A stretch of 64,000 nucleotides of DNA from Brasenia schreberi (GCA_036023115.1 JAYKKT010000041.1:4055501-4119500), one strand, 5' to 3'. Numbered from the stretch's first letter, positions 35,110 to 47,486 are shown. A program made the numbers and translations. The notes: generated by a model from the sequence alone, not told the origin.

Positions 35110-35372
35110 TAGGGGTGTTCACGGTTTGGTTCTAACCTCAACCTCGAACGGAACCGCTATTTGCAGTTCCTTGTTTTTAGAGAATCAAACCCGACTGTGA
35201 CATGCTCAGAACCGAACTGCCGGTTCTAATTTGGTTTGGTTTTGGACGATGGGTCTACTTATTTTAGGGTGTGACTAAATACCCCTTATTATGCCATCAT
35301 ATTATTTGGATGTACAGTCTCAATTCAATATGTATATGAGGTTATAAAACTCTTATATATAAACTTATAAAC

Positions 35373-35410
<38 letters not shown>

Positions 35411-35562
35411 ACGGTTTGGTTCTAACACTGGAACCGTGAAGCGAACCATAAATTTTTGCTGTTAAAACCGAACCGAACCAAATTAAACGGCTCGACATCT
35501 AGAACTGAACCAAACCATTATGGCGGTTTGGTCCAGTTCCAGCGGTTCTTTGAACACCCCTA
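35110..35562. mobile_element. hAT-type MITE with exact 8-bp target duplication
   Basis: It is flanked by TGCAGCAG (35102-35109 and 35563-35570). Termini TAGGGGTGTTCA and TGAACACCCCTA are exact inverted repeats. The body is rich in GGTTTGGTTC/GAACCGAACC words in both directions, as in many plant hAT MITEs, and includes a (CA)n array at 35376-35409. No coding capacity. Confidence 0.93.
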
Positions 35563-35570
35563 TGCAGCAG

Positions 35571-36396
35571 CACTAAGCATAATAATTTGCAATTTTGTAG
35601 TTAAATGCTAATATTATGGAACAGAAGGACTACTAAGAATCCGCGCGTCCACTTAGTGTGGGAGAAGGCTTCGTTTGGTATCTCAAAGGTTGGGCATTGT
35701 GGACATACGACACGAAAAACACAACCTGAACACGACCCAAAAGTCTATCTTCATGTTAGGATTTCAAGAATGTCATGTCATATTCATGTTGCACTTGAAC
35801 TAAGACAAGAACTGAAAAGGCCATGTTCGTGTCAACTGGAAGAAACGCACACAAAACAAGAACCCGAACATCAGTATTCTGGCCTTTATTACTGCTACAC
35901 ATCCCTTTCACGCAGAATGTGAATATTCAGGTCGTTTTGTTGCGAGTTACTGTCAGCTTCATCTTGACACGAAGTAGCTCTGTCGTGCTCATACTGGGTT
36001 GAGTGTCTCTGTATAGTATTTGGAATCATGGTTGGATTGACCTGTTTATGGCGCAAACACGATGAAAGACGACACGAATATGACACGGAACAGGGAATTG
36101 CATCCCCTACTAACAAAAGATGGAGAGAAGAAAATAATATTGGGTGCCTTTGTTGTAGGTTGCCCCATACAAGAGGATTCGGCGCGTTGCGTTTGTGAAC
36201 TCCATACCAAGGAATGCAGCGGGAAAGATCCTAAGAAGAGTGTTGGTGGAACAGGCGCTTCACAGCCGTTCATCTCGCTGATCTTATGTTTATTGACAAT
36301 GCGCTTGTACACACACACACAGAATGAGTCTGTCCCACTTAAGCTTTAAGATTTAATAAACCAAATATCGTGATACTTGAACATTTAAAAGTTTCA

Positions 36397-36400
<4 letters not shown>
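35571..36400. other. Unassigned sequence
   Basis: An open frame of 95 codons (36062-36349, plus) has no features I recognise, no codon bias and no neighbours to support it. A (CA)n run lies at 36308-36322. Confidence 0.35.

Positions 36401-36437
<37 letters not shown>
36401..36437. repeat. (TA)n microsatellite
   Basis: About 18 TA units at the left border of the SINE cluster. Confidence 0.9.
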
Positions 36438-36440
<3 letters not shown>

Positions 36441-36555
36441 TCACAGGTAAACTGAATTCAGGCAGACCCCTACCGGATACAAACCCTGGTATTAAACTCC
36501 TGACCTATTGTTAAGGAGCTAAACCCTTGGCCAGTGTCTCATCTCCTTTCTGAGA
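36438..36555 (-). mobile_element. tRNA-derived SINE (cluster member 1)
   Basis: On the minus strand, GAGACACTGGCCAAGGG resembles an A box and GGAGTTTAATACC a B box. The 3' part reads toward 36438. Confidence 0.5.
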
Positions 36556-36696
36556 TCGAGAGCTCTGTTGCGAATTCTCGACCCTGAGCTGACTTTTTGG
36601 AATGCTAGTTTGGTCATATTTCGATATAGAGTTTAATCTATTGGCTTGTTATCTTAGTTTGTTCATCAGGATCATGGAATCGCAACAGGGCAGCTA

Positions 36697-36795
36697 TTTT
36701 TTTTTATGGGGAAGTAGAGTTTAGGCAAAACCCCATCAGATGTCACCCCGTGTATCGAACTGCCCACCTATAGGTTAGCAAGCAATTCTCAAGCT
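36697..36795 (-). mobile_element. tRNA-derived SINE (cluster member 2)
   Basis: Minus strand: B-box-like GGCAGTTCGATACACGG (about 36770-36750), body ending TACTTCCCCAT and an A9 tail at 36705-36697. Confidence 0.55.
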
Positions 36796-37137
36796 AGATA
36801 ATAGGTGTGAAATTAGGTCAAGTTCGGGTTATTCTAGTAGGACCCAATTTCGTATTGGGTATAAAATTCACAATCGAGCTAGACCGACCATGTTTTGGTT
36901 ATGGGTTCAGGTCGGGTACGTCAAAATCTATAAACCTAAACCCAGTCAGTGGCTTCAGGTTTAAGGGGGCCGGTTTAACCAGCCAGGTTTTTGAACCATG
37001 TGCAATTTTCAGACACGAATCTAGAACATCATATAGATTGGTTCTTGAACGAACCGATCTTAAACTCTTTCGACCAATCTAATTTCTTTATTGGCCATAA
37101 CTACAAGTAACAATTAAAAGTAAAACAAACTATAAAT

Positions 37138-37268
37138 TAAATAAATTTTCTTTTTGTTTTTGGTTGCAGTCGGGTGACTGAAGCTAGTTATGCATGCCCA
37201 GGGTATTGAACTCACTCCCTTCAACTTGTGACTCAGGTCCCCTGGTGGAGTGAGCTATCACTTTAAAT
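37138..37268 (-). mobile_element. tRNA-derived SINE (cluster member 3)
   Basis: Minus strand: A-box-like GTGATAGCTCACTCC, B-box-like GTGAGTTCAATACCC, and an A-rich end (37165-37145). Confidence 0.6.
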
Positions 37269-37544
37269 CCAAATTAAAACAATTTTTTCTACGGCAGGTT
37301 TGAATCATTATCATTAATCTAGTTTATTTTTGAAACAATTCATAGTATTTTTTTTTAAAAACCAGTTTTTGGGTTTCCTTCGTCGCAATGGGTTCAATTT
37401 TAAGTTTGGGGTTGTGTTTGGTTGGCACAAGAAGGTTTCATGTATAACAAGCCAGGCTCGCGTTGGTTCAGGCATGGTCCTAACAAGACCATAAAAGCAT
37501 TGGATCTAAACATCACCTTTTGATCCTTTAACTATTTGAGTTGG

Positions 37545-37650
37545 TCTTTTTTTGGTTACAAGAGGAGGCCGAAGCCTCACACATGCACCCTCTCTGGGTC
37601 GAACTCCTCACCAGCAGCAATGGCGCTAGAGGCCGTTGTCTTTGAAGGGC
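37545..37650 (-). mobile_element. tRNA-derived SINE (cluster member 4)
   Basis: Minus strand: B-box-like GAGGAGTTCGACCC, 3' body GGCCTCCTCTTGTAACC and an A7 tail. The same 3' body recurs at 45698-45730, also followed by A6, so this is a multi-copy family. Confidence 0.6.
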
Positions 37651-40600
37651 TCAATCTGGGATTACACTCATTTGAACCTTTAATCCTACCCAAATATAGG
37701 CTTACTTGAACCTCCAAAATATCGGGTCCAAAAAGTTATGAGTTGCAGCTGATACTGTATGTGCTATCAGCTCATCGCCGACAAGACCTCCCTAACACCT
37801 TTATATGTTACGATCTATAACATATCATGAGAATATCAACACTCTTCTTATATTATGACAAATAATGAAAAAATTAGATTGGGAGAAAATTTTAATGCAT
37901 ATCTAGATGTTGGATGGATGAGAATGTGACGGTGGGTTAACTTAATTAAAAAAATTCTTTTTTTTGGATCCAACTTTCGTACTTAATCTTTAACATCCCA
38001 AGTGTAATCAAAACAAGGTGCTTGAAATTGCATCGATGATGGTATTATTTTTTTTTTGTTTGATATATTAAATGAACAAACATTTGCTTTGAAGCCACAA
38101 CAAAAACCAAGAGGCATGAATAGAGACAATAGTCAAAAAAGAAACCATCGATGAATGACAATATTTCAAACATAAACGATAATTAAAATATCTTTTTTTT
38201 ACAATTACGAACCCAACTTGTATGAAAGGCATGAAGATAAAGATTTGCAAGTCAAGAGTACTTAGAGCAGAATAGACACCAAAATCCAAGTAATGTAAAG
38301 AGAGGAGAAGGCTTTTTGTATATGAAAAATTATACCAATTTTTGACATATCCAACCCAACATCCACAAATTTTTACTGTGAAAATGGAGAAAATAAGTTT
38401 TATCATTTTACAAGTATGGTCCTAATATGGAGAAAGTGGGTTGTAAATAACTTTTTTCTTTTTTTAATGCTATTTAGAGGTTACGTAGAGGTCTGCACAT
38501 CTTTATGTATTAAACTTGAGCCACAGACTTGCTTGAAACCTGAGGCACATAATACAATTTTTGCAACAATTAAAAGATAATGTCGCCAAATGAGACACCG
38601 TTTTTTTTTTTTAAGTTTTAACCAAAATGAGACACCATTCTCATATCTACATATAACCCTTCGACCACCATGAACGATTGATGACAATTTAACCAGCCCT
38701 TGAGTGAGACAACATGGTAGTTTTAGTGCTTAGTTTGGGGCCAATGTTTATGTTGGGGACTACCCCTTTCTTCGTACTTTGTTGAGTCAACTCTATGTAC
38801 CATACAAGACACATAGAGCTCTTCCTCTATTCCTAATAAAAGCGCTCTTTGCTTTCATTCAATTACTCTTCATACTTCTTTTAAGCTCTTTCTTTCAAAC
38901 TTGTGTTGTTGCTTCTGTGATTGCTGTGGGAATTTCAACAAAGGTTGGCCTAAGCTAATATCTTATCATGTATCGAAAGGGAGACCCTCTATGAAAAAAA
39001 GTAAAAAGAGGCCAAAAAGCTCAAAAAAGAGAGCAGTTTTCTGCCTTCTATGCCTTAAACCATCGGACGCTTCAGAAGGGACCGTGATATCTCTTTCCCA
39101 TCCCTGGCTTATCCCAAGTATGAACATGGTTTATTTCAAGGAATCCTAAAGTAAAAATAGGATTTACTTACTTGAATTTCATTTTGTTTGAGAATTCGAT
39201 GTTTCGAGTAAGACGTAGGAATTTGAAATATAGCTTGCTTTCTTATAAAACCTCCGCTAGATTAGCGAGTGTCAAGACTCAAGCAAAGGCAAACACAAGG
39301 AGCTCGAGATCCTTAGGATTGAGACTCAAGAAATCGTGACAACTTTGGTGTCAAAGGTGCGTTATAATTGAAAGAGGAACTTAGAATTGACAAAACTCTA
39401 AATTGGTGAAAAAGAATGTTGACATCTTCAGCTTCACAAAAATGCTAGATAGCAGCAAATCACTTGCTTATAGAGGAGGAGTAGAGGATGAAGATGTTTA
39501 TGCAAGGGATAGTTTTGTATAAGCAATTTGAAGAATACCAAAGTGCTACACACTAAGATATTGTCTAAGCAAGGGTAGTGGGCTAGCATTTTTCTTCTTT
39601 TCTTATAAGAGGGAGGGCCAAAGCTAGGTGTGCAACCACTAGGTATCGATCACCTTTTGGATCGAGTCTCGCACTAAGCGAGCTGATGCTCTGAGTGCTT
39701 TAGCTCTTTTAACTTGAAAGTGTATATTAAACAAATTATCTAAAGTCACGTTACAACTTTTGTCAATATAACATTTGTAGTATGGTGAGGCCATTTTTGT
39801 GCCAACTATTACATGCATTTACTTTTCAGTTCTTCTTCCTTTGTAATGTGAATTAATGAATACATTTCCGAATTGTTGCATCCTTTCACTTGTGCATCAA
39901 GCCATGCCTACATGGTACAACACTATCACTAAGCATTTATTTCATTTATGTGCTTCAATATCCTATCCTTTTGCCACCTTAAAGCATTTTTTCTCTATTG
40001 CTAATGCTACAATTGAGGCCAAACCTTCAATTAGTTAAAAATTATATGCCCTCAACCAACTTTTCCTTCAAAATTATTTAAAGGAATACCACAAATTAGT
40101 GCTTCCTCGATTCATTGCTTTGATTTTTGTTAGCTCCTCATTAAGGGATGTCTTGATAAAACAGTCCCATAAAAACTTCATCCGTAACATTCGAACCCAT
40201 GTTGCTAATGGACAACCACCAGCCAATTCTACTATGCCATTGACATGCATCCAATCCTTTTTGTTATATGACCAGCACATGAACTAACTTCATTGTGGTT
40301 TGGCTCGTAACCATCTCATCTATGCTTAGCTCAAATTAACATAAACAATGTCTTCAATTCACTTTAGGTTATATGTATTCATATGTGGAATTGTCAATGA
40401 TGCTTACTTATATACCTTTGAAATTATATTAGTGGGTGAGTTGTATAAGTAATTCAACAACTAAATACTATAGTTTTATAAAGATTGCAGAAAAATATGA
40501 AATGAAGGAAAATTCCTTCTACAAGAAATTTAGATGTATCTTTAATATTAAACTAATGTAGTTGTTCTAGCTTATTTTGTTCATTCCTAGCTCTGCTGAA

Positions 40601-40789
40601 ATGTGCTAACCAACAACCTAGCATGATATCTATATGGTCACCAAGTATTCAAGTGTATGACTAAAGTAATAAAAACATTTCAAGGGAATATGATGATTTT
40701 AATTTAAAAGCATAGTATTATTTAACAATAAGTTTTGTTGTTGTAGGCGCTATGACATCTATCAAATACAACCTATATATATATTTTGT
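37651..40789. other. Unassigned intergenic sequence
   Basis: No gene recognised. The segment from about 38753 (TGTTGGGGAC) to 38940 (TTTCAACA), with AATAAAAG near 38835, has the look of a solo LTR, but there is no second copy. The region 39180-39700 is A/G-rich without coding signs. Confidence 0.35.
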
Positions 40790-40799
40790 CCTTAAATAT

Positions 40800-40920
40800 A
40801 CAATAGTGAGCTGGTTAGTAAGATTGCTATTGGATAGACTGATATCTTGGTGCTCTCATGACATTTGAACTCCAAATCTCTTGTTGGACAACCAATTGCT
40901 ATATCACTATACCATGTGAA
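40800..40920 (-). mobile_element. Possible tRNA-derived SINE remnant
   Basis: Minus strand has TATAGCAATTGGTTGTCCAA followed by GGAGTTCAAATGTCATG, an A/B-box arrangement with drift. Confidence 0.35.
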
Positions 40921-42639
40921 ATACACGAACAATTTGTGTAAATACTTTAACTAATATACTTGACTAAGCTTAATATACAATCAAATTCACTATGAAAAAA
41001 TACTAGGAAAAGAAAAGCCATATAGGACCTACAAATTATAGGTTAATGATTGAAATGTATTTCGAGGATGTAATGTTGTCATTTCATCTAACACAATAAA
41101 GTTATTCTTTAATAAAACTCTAAAACACTTGATCTCAAACTTTAAAATTTCTTTGAAAGTGTCAGGACCTACAAAACTTATCCATGTAGATATAAAGCTC
41201 ATCCATGCCATGTGGTAGAATCCTATGAAACATTGACTAATTAGGGTCGCATGATCAGACAAAATCAAAAGTTCAACTTATAATTTATTTAATAACATAT
41301 CAAGAATCCAACACATATGGTACTACAACTAGATAAAACATACTTCAATGGTAAGAAAAGTCAAAATTATTTACAACTTAGCGAGGATTACCATGCTACA
41401 ACAAAAATGCCCAATCAAGATCCTCTAACTTCTGCAAATTCCTTTGCATCTACAAGAAATATCAAGGAGCTTGTCTTCAAATGAGGCTTTACAAGGGCAC
41501 ATCAATTTTTCTAAATACACGAATTTATAACCTTTCTCCATCAATAATCCATACATTCCTTGGCAAAAAGCAACAAGAAAACAATCTTATGCTGCTTCAT
41601 TGATTCGACAATGACACTTCAGTTTTCTTAATCGATGTTTGAATCTTCATTATATGATTTGGCTGCATATAGAAGTCATTCTTCCTAAGGTTTGGAAATG
41701 ATACTTTCGTATGATCCTTTGATATTTTTTGCCTCTTATGTGAGTAAAGTGAAATGGATTTTCAAAAGCCCTTGCAATGACCTCGCCAACAATATTGGTT
41801 CAAACACTTAATGCATGCCAACTTGCAACATCATCTTACGAGTTAATCTTCCATCAGAATCATACTAATAGTCATTTGAAATGTCTATGCATTCCGTTGT
41901 TATTTCTTCAACTACATTCATGTTGAGGTCCTAGTGAAGACTTTTCCCTTCTCAAGGATCTTCTCCAATATATATGTTTTATATAAATAGAGGCAATCAT
42001 AATTTCTTGTATCATATCTATTGATTTTTTAGGGTTGAAAGGTTTCTTCACTCACGCTGAGGATTGCTTTAATATAGTTTTCTTCCCAAACTAGTGAGGT
42101 ACTTTGCTCAATTGACACAACATCAGATAAAATAGGTCAATATTGGAGTTTCATTAATTATGCACTTCAATCCATACATAATTAATATATGTATTGATTA
42201 AAACTAATTTCATAAATAGAAAATGGTTCTTTTCAATTTCCAATTGTAAGGTGCCTACTCCATGATGGTAATAGCAAATACTAGAGACACTTGCACATCT
42301 TACTCTTTCAAGTCCTATGGTCTTATGTATTCCAATCAAGTTTAGTTCCACAAACTAGGGATTTGGTTTGGGTAGTGAGTTCAAGGGTCAAAAACTCTTC
42401 CTAACCTTTTTCTTCTTCTTCAAACTCTACTTAGGTAATAAACAAATATCTTTCAAGGATAGATAGGCCTAACACTATTGATTTTAGATTTGTTATAGGC
42501 ATAACAAACTATTCAAGATTGAGTTAAAGAATGAAAAAAGGGTAGTCATAGTTTAAATACTCTCAGTAGCATACAATCTAACAACTGCACAATAGAAACT
42601 AGTTCCCTATCTATGACATCATGATATACGATATACTCT
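40921..42639. other. Unassigned sequence
   Basis: AT-rich. It could contain further decayed parts of the Plant Mobile Domain gene at 42640-42960, which reads toward it, but I cannot identify any. Confidence 0.3.
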
Positions 42640-42960
42640 ATGTGATACAACAGAAACAACACCTTTTACTCATGCATAATCTAACTTCATTTGCAACTTC
42701 ACTTTATCATAGTGTGTGCCCATGAGTTTAGTCATAATATTTATCTTGTCCATCGCCTCCATTACTTGTGTGGAGGCTACAAGGTGACCACCCATCAGAA
42801 GGCCTAAAATCTCATGGATATCATGAAGAGTAATAGTCATCTCACTTCATGGCATATGGAAGTTGTTAGAGTCATGTTGTTATCTTTTAATAAAAGCATT
42901 GAGCAGTAACTCATCTAAAGTATGAAACAATAAACCTCCCAACTTAGATAACCCAAATAA
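42640..42960 (-). pseudogene. Plant Mobile Domain (MAIN-like) remnant
   Basis: The minus strand reads LDELLLNAFIKR, a stop, QHDSNNFHMP, a stop, SEMTITLHDIHEILGLLMGG and VMEAMDKINIM. This matches the N-terminal signature of the Plant Mobile Domain: a Trp-rich helix, THTFHxPxGEMTITLxDV and a LLGL helix. The domain occurs in MAIN/MAIN-like nuclear proteins and in some transposon-encoded proteins. Two stops replace conserved Trp/Gly-type codons, so this copy is dead. I see no adjacent MULE or gypsy ends to say whether it came from a host gene or a transposon. Confidence 0.6.
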
Positions 42961-44290
42961 CTACACAATATCCTACCAACTACCTAGTAGTACCACTATT
43001 CACAGAAACAACTACTCAACCACAACATTATATCTTATGTCATGTCATCAGTTTCAACAATTCCTACATATTTTCACACATTATTTGTTAGTAATATATA
43101 TAAGAATCTTTACTTATAATGGACAAAATGAATGACTTATTTCTGCTAAATATATATGTGAAATGACATGCAAAGCTAATGAGCAACTCTAGGATTGAGA
43201 AGCAACATCATTGTCACCCTCTACAAGATACTCATTGAGACGAAGCTTTGAAAGACCTGCTTCATCACAATATTCTAAAGAAGTTATTACATAATCCATC
43301 TCAAAATTTAATTGCATCCTAGGAAGATCTACTTGTGATGACTCTACATGCCCCTCCTCATACTTTCGCCAAGGTCATCTACTATATATCAACCCGAAAG
43401 CATTCCACCTTCTTGATGATATAGTAACAATACGATCTTCTACTCGTCTGCCTCCATAGGATACATCGTCAGCGCTTTGAGCTATTGCTACTATAAAATC
43501 CAAAATAAATATTTCATTCAAAATATGAAAGGATACAAGACACAAGCTGGGTATGTTCTACAAGGAAGAAGAACGTGCCACAGATGTGCCCTACAAAGCT
43601 GAGTCTTACATCTCAAGCATGCCTACTCAGACGATGGACTGCGTTCGAGCTATGCGACTAGAAATAAGGGAACGCTCTCTGGCTGCATCACCTACAAAGG
43701 CCAGGCTTGACTAGGGTGTGCTGTTGCATTAGCATGGCCACGACCCTAGCGGCATCTCTTTCTCGGCTATCGTGATCTTCAGTCACCAAAAATGAAAATC
43801 TCGAAAACAAAACATACATCACTTGATTTCAATCAATTCGATCACGATCTTTCAATCCAATGGAGCATGATCCTTCAATTAATACTAGCATGTAAACAAC
43901 AAAAATGTATGAAATCAGAAGAATGTCAATCAATTGGAGAAAATTATGAAAGAGATTGGGTATTCGCAAACTCTCGAATGAGATTGGGCAACATACACTT
44001 CGGGGTCGAGAGAATGCCAAGCACCAAAAGATGATCTCATGTTGTTGGTGTTTTGTATGAAAAAGGTATTTTCAAAACAAACAGAAATAAAGGTATATAT
44101 TTAGTAATTTTGAGCATATTTATAGTAACACCCATGAGATAAGCTTCATTTAGGGTTCTTTTGAACCCCCATAAAAAGAACAATAGTTTTTTTCTTTAGC
44201 TCAAAAAAAAGGTCCCAAGTTCGATACTCTCTGTACACACTCATATACAAAGTAATTGGATCATGCCCATCATTGATACTATCTACTTAT
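42961..44290. other. Unassigned sequence
   Basis: Nothing recognised. An 80-codon open frame at 43792-44034 lacks any known motif. Confidence 0.3.
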
Positions 44291-44403
44291 AGTAACCCAT
44301 TGCTTTTAAATGATATGAGTATAATAAAATTGTCTTCATACTTTTTCAAAATCTTTAAAAAAATTATAAATTACACTCATGGTCACACATTGCTTTTTGA
44401 CCT

Positions 44404-44483
44404 TCATATGTATTTATATATACATATTATATATACATATACATATACATATACATATATGTATATACCTATACATATACGTA
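44404..44483. repeat. (TA)/(TACA) microsatellite
   Basis: Alternating TATA and ACATATACAT units. The flanking 44297-44397 segment shares ATGAGTATAAT and CATTGCTTTT words with the MITE at 29257. Confidence 0.85.
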
Positions 44484-45167
44484 TGAACATTTCAAGCTTA
44501 TCTTATCTTTCCTTTTTTGGTATTGCTACTGATCGTTAAAAAGGTGTACACAAAGTAAGGCTGAAAATATAAGACAGGAAATGAAAAATTCGAACAAGAT
44601 CCGAAGAGTCTGCGTGCATATGGACCTAAAGTAACATTATAAACAAAAGCAATTTGTGTTCAAGTTGACCTGTTTTCACGTGAAATGATACAAACACACG
44701 AATGAAGATACGAAAGGAAAAATGACACCAACACGGAAACCCCATGGATGTGACCTGAAAAGCTTGTGCACAAGTCGACACCATGAAATAAAACAGTGGG
44801 ATCATGTCCATAGTGAAGCGAAGAGAACCCAAAACACGAAATTGCCACCCCAGAAGCGGTTGGTAGATCAGACACCACTGGCATGGGTGCATTGCACCTT
44901 GGTTTAGGTGGAGGGGCATAAAGCAATACAGTCGCTTCTCCGTCACATCTTCATCAAGTTATTAGATATAAAATTTGGTACAACAGGATGCGGTGGCTGG
45001 TGTGCACGCTCCAGCAGTCGAACTTGTGGCCAACAATACATAAGCGGAGAGCCCTGCGATGTGGACGAACACCTTGTGTGCATATAAAATCATTTCTATT
45101 ATGATAAAAAGCACTTGTTGATATAATTATTATAAAGTTGTATATTAGTTAGTTAACATTTTTTTAC

Positions 45168-45387
45168 TAGGCATAGTTATTGGGCTCAATTATGAGAAAA
45201 CCGAAACTAGTGGTTTGAAACTGACAGTTTTGGTTCACTCAAAACAAGACAACATAACCAAACCATGTTCTACCTGGTTTCGGTTCAAACCAGAAACCAA
45301 AATAGGAAAGCTCGGACACCAATTTCATGGTTTTGGGTCAATCAGTCTTGCGACCAGTTGAATTCCAATTTGAACCAGCCATGTCTA
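45168..45387. mobile_element. Possible hAT-like MITE
   Basis: Ends TAGGCATAGTTATTGG and CCAGCCATGTCTA form an imperfect inverted repeat. The body is full of GGTTTCGGTTC/AACCGAAAC words. The flanks do not match, so borders are tentative. Confidence 0.4.
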
Positions 45388-45442
45388 CTTTTGAGTGCCT
45401 CGTGATAATCTCATTTTTTTTAATATAATGCCAGCATCACTG

Positions 45443-45492
45443 TAGGCCGACCCCATTTAGTATGGGAAAAGGCTTAGTTGTTGTTGTTTGTT
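45443..45492 (+). mobile_element. RTE-type LINE, extreme 3' end only
   Basis: About 50 bp: GCCGACCCCATTTAGTATGG, AAAAGGCTTAG and (TTG)3, the shared RTE 3' terminus in plus orientation. Confidence 0.75.
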
Positions 45493-45689
45493 GCCAGCAA
45501 GGGATCTGCTCAAAGAAAAGGCCATATGCAATGTGGTCTCATTTATAAATGGCATCTAAAGTCGCCTCTTTTGGTCAGCTCCTTTTATTTAATTCTTTCT
45601 TTTTCTTTTTATAAGTAAGGCCCGTTACTTATATCTATGATTGGATGAGTATTCTATGATTGAATAGAAAGGAACCATTCAAGATCTCA

Positions 45690-45760
45690 CTTTCTTATTT
45701 TTTGGTTACAAGAGGAGGCCGGAGCCTAACACCTATACACTCACACATGCAACAATTAAA
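45690..45760 (-). mobile_element. SINE 3' end
   Basis: Same GGCCTCCTCTTGTAACC-A6 end as the SINE at 37545-37650, read on the minus strand. Confidence 0.5.
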
Positions 45761-46059
45761 TTCACATTATTTTACAAACTTAGTACTAAATTTTGGGCTA
45801 AGCTTGCTGACTTACCAGTGAAACCTTCATGATCCATCATTCTCTTTGTTGGTAATCGGAAAACCTAAGCCAAGTCTTATCTTACACAAATGTGGTAGCG
45901 GGTCGATCCATTCTTGCTGAAACCGGAACTGATGCCTCAGATCCCAGATCACGAAATGATACTTGGACCTGGACTTACACGATCCGAACCGTTCGCATCC
46001 TGTTCCTACTCCAAGATGACAGCTCACTAGGACCCAATTTGCAGTTAGTTCAGTCTAGT

Positions 46060-46295
46060 GGGACCCACTAACGAAGTAGGGACAGAAGGGTAATTTTACT
46101 TCTACCGGGGATCGCTTCACTCCTAGAGAGACGCCGTGGTTGCACCTCCGACTCGGCCCATCGCCTAAATGCTCAGACTATTCACGCTGGTAGAACGACA
46201 CGGTACGGATTCGATTCTCGCCCTCTGCCCCTCCTTCCCCCCCCCTCTCTCTCTCTCTCTGAGCGAGAGAGAAAGCTAGCGAGAGAGGGAGGGAG
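46060..46295 (+). promoter_or_regulatory. SPL gene leader and proximal promoter
   Basis: GC-rich for this window. A C10-(CT)n run (46235-46260) is followed at once by a GA-rich mirror (46263-46292), so the leader RNA could form a CU/GA hairpin just before the ATG. No TATA box is evident. Confidence 0.45.
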
Positions 46296-46537
46296 ATGGC
46301 TTCGCCGTCTTCGGTTCGCTGGGAGGTCGCCGGAGGGGGTTCCCCGCCGGCTCCGTCGGGGAGGAAGAAGAGGACGAGAGCGGTGGCGGACAGTCGGTGC
46401 CAGGTGGAGGGTTGCGGTGCCGACCTCTCTACTGGGAAGTCCTACCACTTGCGCCACCGCGTCTGCGAGGACCACTCAAAGTCTCCGTCCGTCGTCGTCG
46501 CCAACCGGACGCAGCGCTTCTGCCAGCAGTGTAGCAG
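46296..46537 (+). CDS. SBP-box (SQUAMOSA-promoter-binding-like) transcription factor, exon 1
   Basis: SPL proteins are plant transcription factors that bind GTAC-core sites through a two-zinc SBP domain. Exon 1 encodes 80 full codons: a short basic N-terminus (GRKKRTRAV, residues 22-30), then [26 protein letters not shown] and RFCQQCSR. The first zinc site is C35, C40, C57, H60; C76 and C79 begin the second. The exon stops inside codon 81 at donor AG|GTCTCT, the intron position conserved in the whole family. The expected next exon, with FHLLxEFDxGKRSCRRRL, is not found on the plus strand to 64000. Either the intron is very long or the locus is broken. Subfamily cannot be fixed from this exon; a miR156 site would lie elsewhere. 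Confidence 0.9.
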
Positions 46538-47246
46538 GTCTCTCTCTCCCCCTCTCTCTCTCTCTCTCTCTCTCTCTCCGTTTTGGGCCCCTCTTCCCTT
46601 TAATGCCGTTCTTTCTAATTTCGCGTGGGTTGTGATGTGGTGAGTCCATGTAGCACTATTTTAATGACAGACCCTCCTATTTTGGGTATTGCTCTCTCTC
46701 TCTCTCTCTGGGTTTTGCTAATTAGCTATTTGTGGTTGTTGGTCAATTGGGTTTTATTTTTACGTTTTCCCATTCAAAGCAGCGTCAAATTCTACTCTCT
46801 ATACTTAGGTATTGTGATTTTTCGTGGACATTTCCTTTTGTTTTTAGAAATGGTAAATGGATGATTGTACTGTCTTCCAACTATCTGATCCTGAAATTAG
46901 CCTGCGTAATTTTCATTTTGTCCTTCCTTTGTCTCTTTGGAGGGTTAATATTGTCTTGCTTTTGGTTCTAATGGCTTCTTGGTATGAGAGTGTTTGGTTT
47001 CCTAAGTTGTAGCATCCTCGGTTGGCATTTTTTTGCAATGTTAAGAGGCCATGCGAGATGAAGACATTGATTGCAATCTTGGGAAAATTCCCATCAGGTA
47101 GCAGGAAGTTCTGTGTGGCCCTATTCAAGCTTGCATTAAAAAGGTTAGTGAAAACTTGGTGGGAAGAAGTAAATCATTAGTGGTGCGGGGTGGCAAAGCA
47201 CACCGATTTGCTTTCAACAACTATAACTATATATGATCCTTAATTG
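46538..47246 (+). other. Intron 1 of the SPL gene (start)
   Basis: Begins with a long (CT)n tract after the donor, with a second (CT)n at 46691. Nothing else recognised. Confidence 0.5.
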
Positions 47247-47486
47247 TCAATCCTTTACGTGCCACTGCTTCATCCTCTTTCTGATCTGCAGCACATTAGA
47301 TGCTTGGCTCTTGTCTTGACTGATGAGCTCCACTCCTTCCTTTGAATCCGTTTCTAAACCGCCGAAAGCCAAGTTCTCAGGCCAAAGCCCTCGCAAGATA
47401 CCCAAGAGTTCCGCACCCAATGCTGTGCACTCTCCCAAATGAGATGATAAATTAATCCAGTTTGTCATTTCTTTGAATCCCTCCAC
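47247..47486 (-). pseudogene. L1-type LINE RNase H-like fragment
   Basis: The minus strand encodes LGECTALGAELLGILRGL and LETDSKEGVELI, matching the reverse-transcriptase-associated RNase H-like domain (RVT_3) common at the 3' end of plant L1 elements: the AEL helix and the ETDS strand with its catalytic Asp. About 80 codons are open; no RT core is seen next to it. It lies in the presumed SPL intron on the opposite strand. Confidence 0.55.

Noticed and set aside
36062..36349. 95-codon plus-strand open frame
   Set aside because: No motif, no family resemblance, no splice or leader support. Kept only as unassigned sequence.
38753..38940. Solo LTR
   Set aside because: TGTTG...CAACA ends and AATAAAAG are suggestive, but there is no second copy or target duplication in the window.
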